From JBMYZL01 sp965661765 (GTDB taxonomy: Bacteria; Bacteroidota; Bacteroidia; Flavobacteriales_D; Sanyastnellaceae): a DNA stretch of 30,396 bases. The notes under the pieces are model-generated. The model saw nothing but the letters and a program-made list of their open reading frames with translations. It searched no databases and had not been told where the DNA came from. The translations under genes and the position numbers were made by a program. The first letter of the stretch is position 1; each line of letters opens with the position of its first letter. The stretch is from the NCBI GenBank assembly GCA_965661765.1, contig CBFIFE010000033.1:1-30396 (forward strand), given 5' to 3'. Below are positions 1 through 6,701 of this stretch, piece by piece.

Positions 1-102
1 TCAAACGCATGGAACCGGAAACTCAACTCCGACAATGACAATGTCAATCGGAACAACAACAACCAACGAAACGGCTTCTCCGTTCGCTGCTTGAGGGACG
101 AC
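1..102 (+). repeat. DGR template repeat (TR), 5' end cut by window edge
   Basis: In frame 1 this stretch reads as 24 codons of which 11 are Asn (eight AAC, three AAT), followed by a conserved tail reading GFSVRCLRD. Dense AAC/AAT codons are the signature of an unmutagenised template repeat: adenines in its RNA are copied as random bases and the cDNA replaces the variable repeat of a target gene. The tail resembles the C-terminus of Bacteroidota FISUMP/C-type-lectin-like DGR targets. It ends about 55 bp before a DGR-type reverse transcriptase, the usual TR-RT arrangement. The true 5' end and the matching variable repeat lie outside the window. It could instead be the variable repeat itself, but the intact AAC run and its position argue for TR. 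Confidence 0.8.
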
Positions 103-112
103 TCCTGGAATG

Positions 113-146
113 ATGGCCCTGCCGGGCGACTGGTGGGGCCATTTTT
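113..146 (+). terminator. Hairpin plus T-run between TR and reverse transcriptase
   Basis: ATGGCCC at 113-119 pairs perfectly with GGGCCAT at 136-142, with one more G-T wobble inside, and is followed by TTTTT at 142-146. It looks like an intrinsic terminator of the TR RNA. DGR TR transcripts also need structured spacer RNA downstream of TR for cDNA priming, so the hairpin may serve that role instead. It ends 10 bp before the reverse transcriptase start codon, so if it terminates transcription it would lower RT expression relative to TR RNA. Confidence 0.5.
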
Positions 147-155
147 GTTGCGGGA

Positions 156-1328
156 ATGGGGCAGTTGAATCTGTTTGCTGCAACGGAAAGGCTCGACCTC
201 AGCGAGGAGCTGTTTGAAGCTTATTTCGACTGTCGGCGCAACAAGCGAAACTCGCCGAGCGCCCTTCGTTTTGAAATGAACTTCGAGGAGCGGTTGTTTG
301 AGCTCACAGATTCGCTCTTTGATGCCACCTGGACGCCCTCGCCCAGCACAGCCTTTATCGTCGAAAAACCGGTCAAACGCGAAGTGTTTGCTGCAACGTT
401 TGCAGACCGTGTGGTTCACCATTGGCTCATGGCAAAGCTCAACCCGCACTTTGAGAACCTGTTCATCCCGGATAGCTATGCCTGTAGGGTGGGCAAGGGG
501 ACGCTTTTCGGCATCCGGCGATTGGAACACAACATCCGAGAGTCTTACAGCGCGCACCCCCGAGGTTGCTTCGTGCTCAAACTGGATATCCGCGGATTTT
601 TCATGTCCATCCCGCGGGAACGCCTTTGGATGCGCCTAGAGCCGTTCATTCGTGCCACATACAAGGAACAGGACCTTTGGCGAGTGCTCCGGGTGGCGGA
701 GCGCATCGTGAAACTCGATGCTTCGAAAGGATGTCGGGTGGCGGGCCGCAAGTCGGACTGGGCGGGGTTGCCGCCTGACAAGAGCTTGTTCGGGACAGCC
801 GCAGGATGTGGACTTCCGATCGGGAATTTGACCAGTCAAGTGCTCGCAAATTTCTACCTCCACCCCCTTGACGTTTTCATCACCGAGCAGCTGGGGTTTG
901 CGAAATACGGAAGGTATGTCGACGATTTCTATCTCGTCGGCCACAGCCCTCATCGATTGCGGATGTCAGTTCAGGAGATTCGCGTCTTCTTGGCGGATGA
1001 ACTTGCGCTGAGCTTGCACCCGAAAAAAATCGTTCTTCAACACGCAGCAAAGGGGACTGCGTTTTTGGGAGCGGTGGTTTGGCCCACACATACCACGGTC
1101 GGCAAGCGCCTGATGTCAAACTTTTACCAAACGGTGCGCGTCATCAACGAAGAGAAGGAGGGTGATCCTGTGCGCACCATGCAACGATTGAACAGCTACA
1201 TGGGGCTGATGCGGCATTTTCGCTCTTACAGGCTGAGAAGGGCTGCAATGCGCAACAAACTGGCTCCGCACGTCCAGCAATTTCTCCGGATTCCGCGGGA
1301 TTTGCGGGCCGTGGCCGTTCGGCAATAG
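156..1328 (+). CDS. DGR-type reverse transcriptase
   Basis: A 390-residue RNA-directed DNA polymerase that should copy the adjacent template-repeat RNA with adenine-specific errors. Visible RT motifs are the first catalytic Asp in KLDIRGFF (D144), the motif LPIGNLTSQ at residues 220-228, and the active site YVDDF at 254-258 (D256, D257). The GNLTSQ form in place of the group II intron QGxxxSP form is diagnostic for DGR reverse transcriptases. There is no maturase or HNH endonuclease domain after the thumb, and the length fits the DGR class. The template repeat ends about 55 bp upstream. An avd-like accessory gene and the target gene are not in the window and would be expected to the left. Catalytic residues are intact, so the enzyme is probably active. 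Confidence 0.93.
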   Translation: MGQLNLFAATERLDLSEELFEAYFDCRRNKRNSPSALRFEMNFEERLFELTDSLFDATWTPSPSTAFIVEKPVKREVFAATFADRVVHHWLMAKLNPHFENLFIPDSYACRVGKGTLFGIRRLEHNIRESYSAHPRGCFVLKLDIRGFFMSIPRERLWMRLEPFIRATYKEQDLWRVLRVAERIVKLDASKGCRVAGRKSDWAGLPPDKSLFGTAAGCGLPIGNLTSQVLANFYLHPLDVFITEQLGFAKYGRYVDDFYLVGHSPHRLRMSVQEIRVFLADELALSLHPKKIVLQHAAKGTAFLGAVVWPTHTTVGKRLMSNFYQTVRVINEEKEGDPVRTMQRLNSYMGLMRHFRSYRLRRAAMRNKLAPHVQQFLRIPRDLRAVAVRQ

Positions 1329-1342
1329 CGGTTTCAGCCACC

Positions 1343-1412
1343 CCTGTTTCCTGTTCCCTGTTTCCTATTCCCTGGTTCCTGTTCCCTGTTCCCTGCTTCC
1401 TGCTCCCTGTTT
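1343..1412. repeat. Degenerate heptamer tandem repeat, 10 units
   Basis: Ten head-to-tail 7-bp units close to CCTGTTC/CCTGTTT, varying mainly at positions 4, 5 and 7, fill the space between the reverse transcriptase stop and the end of mutS2 on the other strand. This resembles the short tandem heptamer repeats seen in intergenic DNA of cyanobacteria and some Bacteroidota. The function is unknown. It lies between two converging genes, so it may simply be a tolerated slippage tract. Confidence 0.9.
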
Positions 1413-1416
1413 CCCG

Positions 1417-3582
1417 TTATCGCGCCACCCAAGTCAACTTCTCGAGTTCGACCCGCGTTTTGAACGCCCCGAACAACACCAGAGCGTTTTGTTCAGTCAG
1501 TTCCAAAACCTCCCCTCGCTCCGATCCGCCATTGCGCAACCGCACGATGGACCCGACGACGATGCGTTCGACGTGGTGCTTGGGACGTCGCTTGGGGCGA
1601 CTGGCGGCCGCGGCTTTTCGCTTGGCCTCTGTCCGCTTGGCAGCGTCGTCGCGCTTGGCCCGTTCCACGGCCAGGTATTTCCGCACATCTTCCAACAATT
1701 CCCGGTTCTTGGATTCCGCCCTGTACCGGTCGACCCAATGGTTGAGCTTTCGGCCGCGGTTGAGGGCAACGTTTTGCTCCTCTGCGATGTTTTGTTGGCT
1801 CTCCGCGCGTTCTTCGAGGGCGCTCTGCTGGTCGGCCAAACTGGCCTTCAACCGCTCCATCTCCACCTCTTGTTTGAGGTGCCGGTCGGTCAATCGGCTC
1901 AGTGTTGCTTTTTCCTTTTGCAAATCTCCGATCAACTCATCCAGTTTCACCTTTTTCTGGTCGAGTTTGCCCTTCGCCCGGTCGATGAGGTCGGCGGGGA
2001 TGCCGTTGATTTGGGCGACCTCGAAGGTGAACGAGCTGCCCGGCGGGCCGACGTCGAGCTTGTAGAGGGGCTCGAGGGATTCGCGGTCGAAGCGCATCGA
2101 TCCATTCAAGGCATGGTCCAAGCTCGCTGCCCGGGTCTTGATGTTCGCATAATGCGTCGTGATCACCCCGAACGCCCCACGGCCGTAGAGTTCTTCGAAA
2201 AACACTTCGGCCAGCGCACCCCCCAGCTCCGGGTCGGACCCCGTCCCGAACTCGTCCAGCAGCAGCAAGGACGTCGGTCCCGCGACATCCAAAAACCCGC
2301 GCATCCGTTTCAACCGGTAGCTGTATGTGGAGAGTTGGTTTTCAATCGACTGGTTGTCCCCAATGTCGGTGAGCAGGGCGTCGAAAAAGCCGATTTCGCT
2401 GCTCGGGTTGACCGGGATCAACAACCCGCTTTGCAACATCAGTTGCAGCAGGCCGACGGTTTTGAGCGTGATCGATTTGCCGCCAGCGTTGGGCCCGCTG
2501 ATGATCAACATCCTGCGGTCGGCGCGCAATTCGAGCGTTTGCGGCTCCGTTCGCTTGCCGAGGCTGTCGTTCGTGAGTTTGAGCAGGGGATGGTAGGCCT
2601 CAATGAGGTGGCATCCCGGTTTGCGCCGAAGGCCAGGCAGGGAGGCATGGAGGGCGATGGCGAGCTTGGATTTGGCCTGAACAAAGTCCAAATCCACAAG
2701 CAGTGCCTGGTACGCCCGAATCAACGGCAAGTGCAACCGAATGTCGCGCGTCAAGTCCCGCAAAATCCGCTGGATTTCCTTGCGCTCGTCATCCCGCAGC
2801 ATCTCCATCTCGAAGTTCAACGGCACATTCGAAGCAGGCTCGATGAATGTGATGGCACCTGTCTTGGAAGTGCCCATGGCGGTGCCAGCCACCTTCCGCT
2901 TGTGCGTGCTGTTGACGGCGAGCACCCGGCGCTCAGAGATGAAGCCTTCCTTGATGTCTGCGAGCCAACCCTTCTCGAGCATCTCCTTGAGCACGCGCTG
3001 AAAATTCCGGCTGATGGACCGCCGCACGCGCACCATGTCCTCGCGAATCTTCACGAGTTGGTTGGAGGCGTCGCTCCGAACGAGCCCCCGTTCGTCAAAC
3101 ACAGCTTCGATGGGGGTGATCAGCGCGTCTGTGGCATAGACATTTCGGGTCAAATCGGTCAGCCTCGGCAGCACTTCGGCTTGGTCCTTCATGGCCTCCA
3201 CGACGTCATTGACGGTTCGCGAAGCGTCCAAAATTCGCGTGCAACCGGTCTCATCCAACACCGATCCACGGACATTCAACAATTCAATTTCCCGGGTAAG
3301 TTCCTCGCATTGAACGGCAGGGAAGGCCATGCCCTCCGTTCTGATTTTGACCAATTCTGCGGTTTCTTCCAGCGCCCGCACAATGAGCTTGCGGGCCCGC
3401 AGCGGTCTGAGCTCTTCTGCACGGCTCGTTGCGGTGGGGCCTTGGCAGTGGTGCGCAAGCATTTCGCGAACCACGTCGAACTCCAGGTCTTCCGCCACCT
3501 GCTCATCGAAAGCCCCCAAATGCTCGCCGTGCCAGCGGTGGCTGTTGTGGTTTCTGTCGGATGGCCGCTGGGCGTCGCTCAT
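1417..3582 (-). CDS. mutS2: MutS2-family ATPase lacking the Smr domain
   Basis: A 721-residue MutS2-type protein. MutS2 proteins bind branched DNA or stalled ribosomes and are linked to suppression of recombination and ribosome rescue. Walker A is in ISGPNAGGKS (about residues 361-370) and Walker B in LLLLDEFGTGSDP (about 436-448). A long coiled-coil clamp follows at about 510-640, then a Lys/Arg-rich linker and a KOW-like domain (VGSIVRLRNGG). The chain stops directly after this domain, so the C-terminal Smr nuclease domain of the Bacillus protein (about 785 residues) is absent and there is no sign of a frameshifted remnant downstream. The start at 3582 is chosen because its ATG overlaps the miaA stop as ATGA, implying translational coupling; an ORF extension 15 codons upstream would overlap miaA more. 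Confidence 0.92.
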   Translation of the reverse strand: MSDAQRPSDRNHNSHRWHGEHLGAFDEQVAEDLEFDVVREMLAHHCQGPTATSRAEELRPLRARKLIVRALEETAELVKIRTEGMAFPAVQCEELTREIELLNVRGSVLDETGCTRILDASRTVNDVVEAMKDQAEVLPRLTDLTRNVYATDALITPIEAVFDERGLVRSDASNQLVKIREDMVRVRRSISRNFQRVLKEMLEKGWLADIKEGFISERRVLAVNSTHKRKVAGTAMGTSKTGAITFIEPASNVPLNFEMEMLRDDERKEIQRILRDLTRDIRLHLPLIRAYQALLVDLDFVQAKSKLAIALHASLPGLRRKPGCHLIEAYHPLLKLTNDSLGKRTEPQTLELRADRRMLIISGPNAGGKSITLKTVGLLQLMLQSGLLIPVNPSSEIGFFDALLTDIGDNQSIENQLSTYSYRLKRMRGFLDVAGPTSLLLLDEFGTGSDPELGGALAEVFFEELYGRGAFGVITTHYANIKTRAASLDHALNGSMRFDRESLEPLYKLDVGPPGSSFTFEVAQINGIPADLIDRAKGKLDQKKVKLDELIGDLQKEKATLSRLTDRHLKQEVEMERLKASLADQQSALEERAESQQNIAEEQNVALNRGRKLNHWVDRYRAESKNRELLEDVRKYLAVERAKRDDAAKRTEAKRKAAAASRPKRRPKHHVERIVVGSIVRLRNGGSERGEVLELTEQNALVLFGAFKTRVELEKLTWVAR

Positions 3583-4532
3583 GAAGGAAGAACGGGTGGA
3601 GTGAAGGGAATGTTCCGCGCGCTGCAAATTTCCTGGGCATGCGCCAGCATTTCAGGGCAAGCATCGCAACCAAACCAACTCACCCCTTTCATTTTCCGAA
3701 ACCAAGTCATTTGCCGTTTGGCGAACTGCCGTGTTTTGACGGCGATGGCCTCGGCCGCTTCAGCCCTTGTGCAGGCGCCGTCGAAACATTGAAACCATTC
3801 TCGGTACCCCACCGTTTGCAGCGCGTTTTCTTCGCGGTAGGGGAGGGCCTGCCGGGCTTCGCGTTCCCAGCCGGCCTCAATCATCCTCGACAAGCGCTCG
3901 CGGATGCGGAACTCCAGCACATCTCTCGGGGCTTCGAGCCCCAGGACTTCCACGTCGAACGGCCTCTCGGCAATGTCCTCTGGCGCATGAAAGGACGAGA
4001 AGGGGCGGCCGCTGGCCAAACAGACTTCGAGTGCACGGACAACCCGTTGGGGGTTTGCGGTGTCCATCTGGTTGACGTGAACGGGGTCCAGCGTTTCAAG
4101 TTCGGCGAGCAAGGGGGCGATGCCCTCTGTGGCCAATCGATCATTGAGCAGGCCCCTGATTTTCAAGTCCGAAGGCAACGCATTCAGGCCCTCCACCAAG
4201 GCCTTGACGTAGAGACCGCTGCCGCCCACCACCACGACGGCTTGGTGGCCGGAATTGTGAAGTTGCCCGATCTTCTCTGTGGCCGCTTCGGCAAAAGCAC
4301 CTGCCGAAAAATGCGCGGTCGGTTCCAAGAAATCCACGAAGTGGTGCGGCACCGCGGCTCTTTCCCGGGCGGAGGGCTGGGCAGTGCCGATGGCCAGACC
4401 GCGATAAAACTGCCTCGCATCGGCAGAAATGATCTCCGTCCCAAGCGCTTGGGCCAAATCGATCGCACACGCTGTCTTGCCCACCGCTGTCGGACCGACA
4501 ACCACAAACACCAGAGGCCGCTCACTCATCAT
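3579..4532 (-). CDS. miaA: tRNA dimethylallyltransferase MiaA
   Basis: A 317-residue enzyme that transfers a dimethylallyl group to N6 of A37 in tRNAs reading UNN codons. The P-loop GPTAVGKT is at residues 13-20. The substrate motif reads SADARQFYRG around D38, where the family usually has DSxQ(I/V)Y, so Ser is replaced by Ala, a conservative change. The GTAQPS and HHFVDF-type motifs follow, and the prenyltransferase domain continues to the end. Length is normal. It sits 6 bp after the stop of the pRiA4b-like gene and overlaps mutS2 by ATGA, so the three genes form one minus-strand operon. The first two codons are both ATG (4532 or 4529). Confidence 0.95.
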   Translation of the reverse strand: MMSERPLVFVVVGPTAVGKTACAIDLAQALGTEIISADARQFYRGLAIGTAQPSARERAAVPHHFVDFLEPTAHFSAGAFAEAATEKIGQLHNSGHQAVVVVGGSGLYVKALVEGLNALPSDLKIRGLLNDRLATEGIAPLLAELETLDPVHVNQMDTANPQRVVRALEVCLASGRPFSSFHAPEDIAERPFDVEVLGLEAPRDVLEFRIRERLSRMIEAGWEREARQALPYREENALQTVGYREWFQCFDGACTRAEAAEAIAVKTRQFAKRQMTWFRKMKGVSWFGCDACPEMLAHAQEICSARNIPFTPPVLPS

Positions 4533-4538
4533 CAGCGG

Positions 4539-5144
4539 TCAATAAATATCGTCGAGGTCATCGATGTTCGTGAAGGTCGGGCCGCCATCGTCCTCGTCAT
4601 CATGATGTCCGCCGGACGCTTGGCGATAGGCGTCCAATTCCGCGTCACCTGTGGACCAATCGTCCCCTTCCTGCTCTTCTTCTGCCAGGCCCAATGCCGC
4701 CAGAAGGTCGGCATCATCGACGCCTTCAGGCGCGCGGCTCTCCGGGGCAGGGGGGACCCCAAACTCCAAGGTCAACCGCGGATAGCCCGCACCGGGTTCC
4801 GGGGCGACTTCATTGAGCGGTTCGATGAAAAAGCACCACATTCTCAAGAAGTCGTACACATACACGGCTCGGGCATGGAGATCGGGGAGGAGCTCGCCGA
4901 CAGTGATTTGGTCCATGTCGCGATCTGCCTCACCATCTGGCATGGCCACCAGCGGAATCTCATCCCCGCGGTCCCATTCTGCGTTGCTCTTGTAAAACGA
5001 AGCCATTTCCATGCCGGCCCAACCGAAGGCATCCAACGTCGCTGCGTGCAGGTGCGCAAGCGGGGCTTGGGCCTCGATCTCAATGTCTCGGAACACATCC
5101 GCCTCCACGTCCAGGATGACGCGCAATTTCAAAATCTTCCCCAT
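4539..5144 (-). CDS. pRiA4b ORF-3-like protein
   Basis: A 201-residue protein whose first ~130 residues resemble the plasmid pRiA4b ORF-3-like family (PF07929): KILKLRVILD near the start, the LHAATLDAFGW stretch, and a later YVYDF. The family is common as a stand-alone protein in Bacteroidota and as a passenger of IS1096-type elements; its biochemical role is not established. The C-terminal third is strongly acidic (runs of Asp/Glu ending NIDDLDDIY) and probably disordered. The start at 5144 (MGKILKL) is preferred over in-frame upstream codons because those overlap ytxJ and because a TAnnTTTG element lies 16 bp upstream. It is first in the operon with miaA and mutS2. No transposase is nearby, so it appears to be a resident gene here. 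Confidence 0.8.
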   Translation of the reverse strand: MGKILKLRVILDVEADVFRDIEIEAQAPLAHLHAATLDAFGWAGMEMASFYKSNAEWDRGDEIPLVAMPDGEADRDMDQITVGELLPDLHARAVYVYDFLRMWCFFIEPLNEVAPEPGAGYPRLTLEFGVPPAPESRAPEGVDDADLLAALGLAEEEQEGDDWSTGDAELDAYRQASGGHHDDEDDGGPTFTNIDDLDDIY

Positions 5145-5158
5145 GTTCAACGCTTCTG

Positions 5159-5488
5159 TCAAAGATACGTCAAGAGCGCTGCCGGGTCGATGTGGTGGTG
5201 GCTGGCGTGGTGCAAGACAAGGCCATCCTTCAGAAGAAGGAGCTGCGGCGATTCGTGGTCGACCCCGAGCTTGGTGGCGATGGCTTGGCTGACATCTCGG
5301 TGAGCAATGAGGTCGAGGAAGTAGGCCTGCATCCCTGCATCGGCAGGCCAACGCTGTTCTGTCAGTCGCAGCGCCATGGCGCTGGTGGGGCAGCGCGTGC
5401 TGTGTTTGAAAATCACAACAGGCCCCTGGCCAGAGGCTGCCACGGCCTCTTCGAAATCATGTATTGAATGCAGGTGGTGCCAATCCAT
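5159..5488 (-). CDS. ytxJ: YtxJ-type monothiol bacilliredoxin
   Basis: A 109-residue thioredoxin-fold protein of the YtxJ (DUF2847, BrxC) family, cytoplasmic, thought to reduce bacillithiol-mixed disulfides on proteins. The hallmark FKHSTRCPTSAMAL is at about residues 28-41, with a single active-site Cys followed by Pro, as in monothiol bacilliredoxins. The later segment LDLIAHRDVSQAIATKLGV followed by HESPQLLLLKDG is the typical thioredoxin-fold cis-Pro region. A longer in-frame reading extends upstream but would run antisense through the TPR gene; the start at 5488 gives the family length. A -7 element (TACTTTTG, minus) lies 22 bp upstream, overlapping the divergent promoter of the TPR gene. 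Confidence 0.92.
   Translation of the reverse strand: MDWHHLHSIHDFEEAVAASGQGPVVIFKHSTRCPTSAMALRLTEQRWPADAGMQAYFLDLIAHRDVSQAIATKLGVDHESPQLLLLKDGLVLHHASHHHIDPAALLTYL
5160..5167 (-). promoter_or_regulatory. -7 element for the pRiA4b-like/miaA/mutS2 operon
   Basis: On the minus strand this reads TATCTTTG, a perfect match to the Bacteroidota -7 consensus TAnnTTTG, 15 bp before the ATG at 5144. It overlaps the stop codon of ytxJ. No clear TTG element was found at the usual -33 spacing. Confidence 0.6.
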
Positions 5489-5497
5489 TTGAAGCGG

Positions 5498-5518
5498 TAA
5501 GTTTGCACCGCAAAAGTA
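5498..5518. promoter_or_regulatory. Back-to-back divergent promoters of ytxJ and the TPR gene
   Basis: Plus strand 5498-5505 reads TAAGTTTG, and minus strand 5518-5511 reads TACTTTTG; both match TAnnTTTG. They face opposite genes, 19 bp and 22 bp from the respective start codons, and are only 5 bp apart, so polymerase binding at one should interfere with the other. Confidence 0.65.
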
Positions 5519-5524
5519 CACGTC

Positions 5525-6070
5525 ATGTTGAAGCGCATCGATACGCGGATTGTAAAGATTTTGGTGAGCGCAGGTGCCCTGGCCTACGCGATTTATTTGT
5601 TTGCTGTGGGCCAAACCGGGGCCGGCATTGGCATGCTCTTCGTCACCGCGATTTTCGTTTTGGCGACGCTCCAATCCATCCGCCTCATCATGGCTTTCGC
5701 GCAGTTGCGCACCCAAAAGATGGACGAGGCGCGGGTGTGGTTGGGGCGCATCAATCCAGCCCATCTTTGGCCTCGCCGCCGGGCCTACTATTCCTTCTTG
5801 CAGGGCAGCCTTCTCATGGAGCAGAACATGAACGAAGCAGAAAAGCACCTCAAAGAGGCGCTGAAGCTGGGCCTCAAGCAAAATCATGACAAGGCCGCGG
5901 CGAAACTCAACCTCGCCGTCGTGGCATCTGCGAAGCGCCGACGTCAAGAAGCCATGTCCTTGCTCAATGAATGCAAGCGACTGGACGACAAGGGCATGTT
6001 GAAGAAGGACATCAAAATGGTCGAGCAAGCCATCAAGAATCCGCAGCAGGTCATGCGCGGACGGCGCTGA
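5525..6070 (+). CDS. Membrane-anchored TPR protein
   Basis: A 181-residue protein of unknown function. Two hydrophobic segments at about residues 9-29 and 34-58 form a membrane hairpin. The remainder is soluble and helical with TPR-like repeats: YYSFLQGSLLMEQNMNEAEKHLKEALKLG (about 91-118), then KAAAKLNLAVVASAKRRRQEAMSLLNECKRL. The pattern is a TPR scaffold tethered to the inner membrane. It is divergent from ytxJ with its own -7 element 19 bp upstream. Similar small two-TM TPR proteins occur in Flavobacteriia, but I do not recognise a named family. Confidence 0.82.
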   Translation: MLKRIDTRIVKILVSAGALAYAIYLFAVGQTGAGIGMLFVTAIFVLATLQSIRLIMAFAQLRTQKMDEARVWLGRINPAHLWPRRRAYYSFLQGSLLMEQNMNEAEKHLKEALKLGLKQNHDKAAAKLNLAVVASAKRRRQEAMSLLNECKRLDDKGMLKKDIKMVEQAIKNPQQVMRGRR

Positions 6071-6116
6071 CCCATCCCTTCCGAGTGAGCAGGCCACCGA
6101 GTCTGCGTTGAAATGC

Positions 6117-6479
6117 TCAGTTGACCCGCGTGCCGATGGCCCGAAGGCCAGCAATCGTTCGGTGATAGGTCATGGCCTCCGTTTCGGCGGCTTCTGATAT
6201 TCTGCGAAGGCGTTGATCGTAGGCAACGTGCAGCAGCCGGGGCGCATCGGGGCTGGGGGGACGCAGCCCATGCACCTCCGCGACAAGCCGCCGAATCGAC
6301 TCACTGGCTTCATGGACGATGGCGCTGGCTTCTGCCTCAAACGCAGGGTGTTCGAGCATCAATTGGAAGCTTTGTTCGACGACATCATTCAGCAGCGAAT
6401 GGATGGCGCGACGCACGTCGTCTGGGTTCTGGACCATGGGTGAAGGGGCTGAAGAAGACAGGTTGCGCGAAAGGTTCAA
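6117..6479 (-). CDS. Small helical protein of unknown function
   Basis: A 120-residue protein I do not recognise. It is predicted mostly helical and has no signal peptide or membrane segment. The N-terminal ~14 residues are Ser-rich and low in complexity, and a second Met (MVQNPDDVRR, start at 6437) is an equally good start giving 106 residues. A long amphipathic region follows (VRRAIHSLLNDVVEQSFQLM). It converges on the TPR gene. No clear -7 element was found upstream. Codon usage looks like that of its neighbours and no better ORF covers this interval, so it is probably a real gene. Confidence 0.6.
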   Translation of the reverse strand: MNLSRNLSSSAPSPMVQNPDDVRRAIHSLLNDVVEQSFQLMLEHPAFEAEASAIVHEASESIRRLVAEVHGLRPPSPDAPRLLHVAYDQRLRRISEAAETEAMTYHRTIAGLRAIGTRVN

Positions 6480-6673
6480 GCCTTTTGGGCCATCGACCGT
6501 TCATTCTTCCCAATGTAGACGAGGCGAATCAGAAATCCAAACGCGGATTCGTTCCTTGAATGGGCAGGGGGTCACAAATTTTCATTTCTCAGTGATGTAC
6601 ACAACGTGGTTTTCACGAATGGATTCACCCAGAAAACTGTTTCGATTGGCTGGTGCCTGGACCGTTTCCGTTT

Positions 6674-6694
6674 GAGCGGGTGCGCAGCCCGCTC
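6674..6694 (-). terminator. Hairpin after the E1 gene
   Basis: GAGCGGG at 6674-6680 and CCCGCTC at 6688-6694 form a perfect 7-bp GC-rich stem with a 7-nt loop, 7 bp beyond the E1 stop codon. There is no T-run on the minus-strand side, so it may be an RNA-stabilising 3' hairpin rather than a true intrinsic terminator. Confidence 0.5.
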
Positions 6695-6701
6695 CCCCCC
6701 G

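Noticed and set aside
1343..1412. The heptamer array considered as a CRISPR
   Set aside because: The unit is 7 bp with no spacers, and no cas gene is near.
1489..3792. Long plus-strand ORF opposite mutS2, and similar long ORFs opposite miaA, the E1 gene and the T9SS type B gene
   Set aside because: They are shadows expected in GC-rich coding DNA: no recognisable domain, odd composition, and a well-supported gene on the other strand.
5489..6154. 222-codon N-terminal extension of the ytxJ frame
   Set aside because: It runs antisense through the membrane TPR gene and would give a protein three times the family size with no similarity in the extra part.
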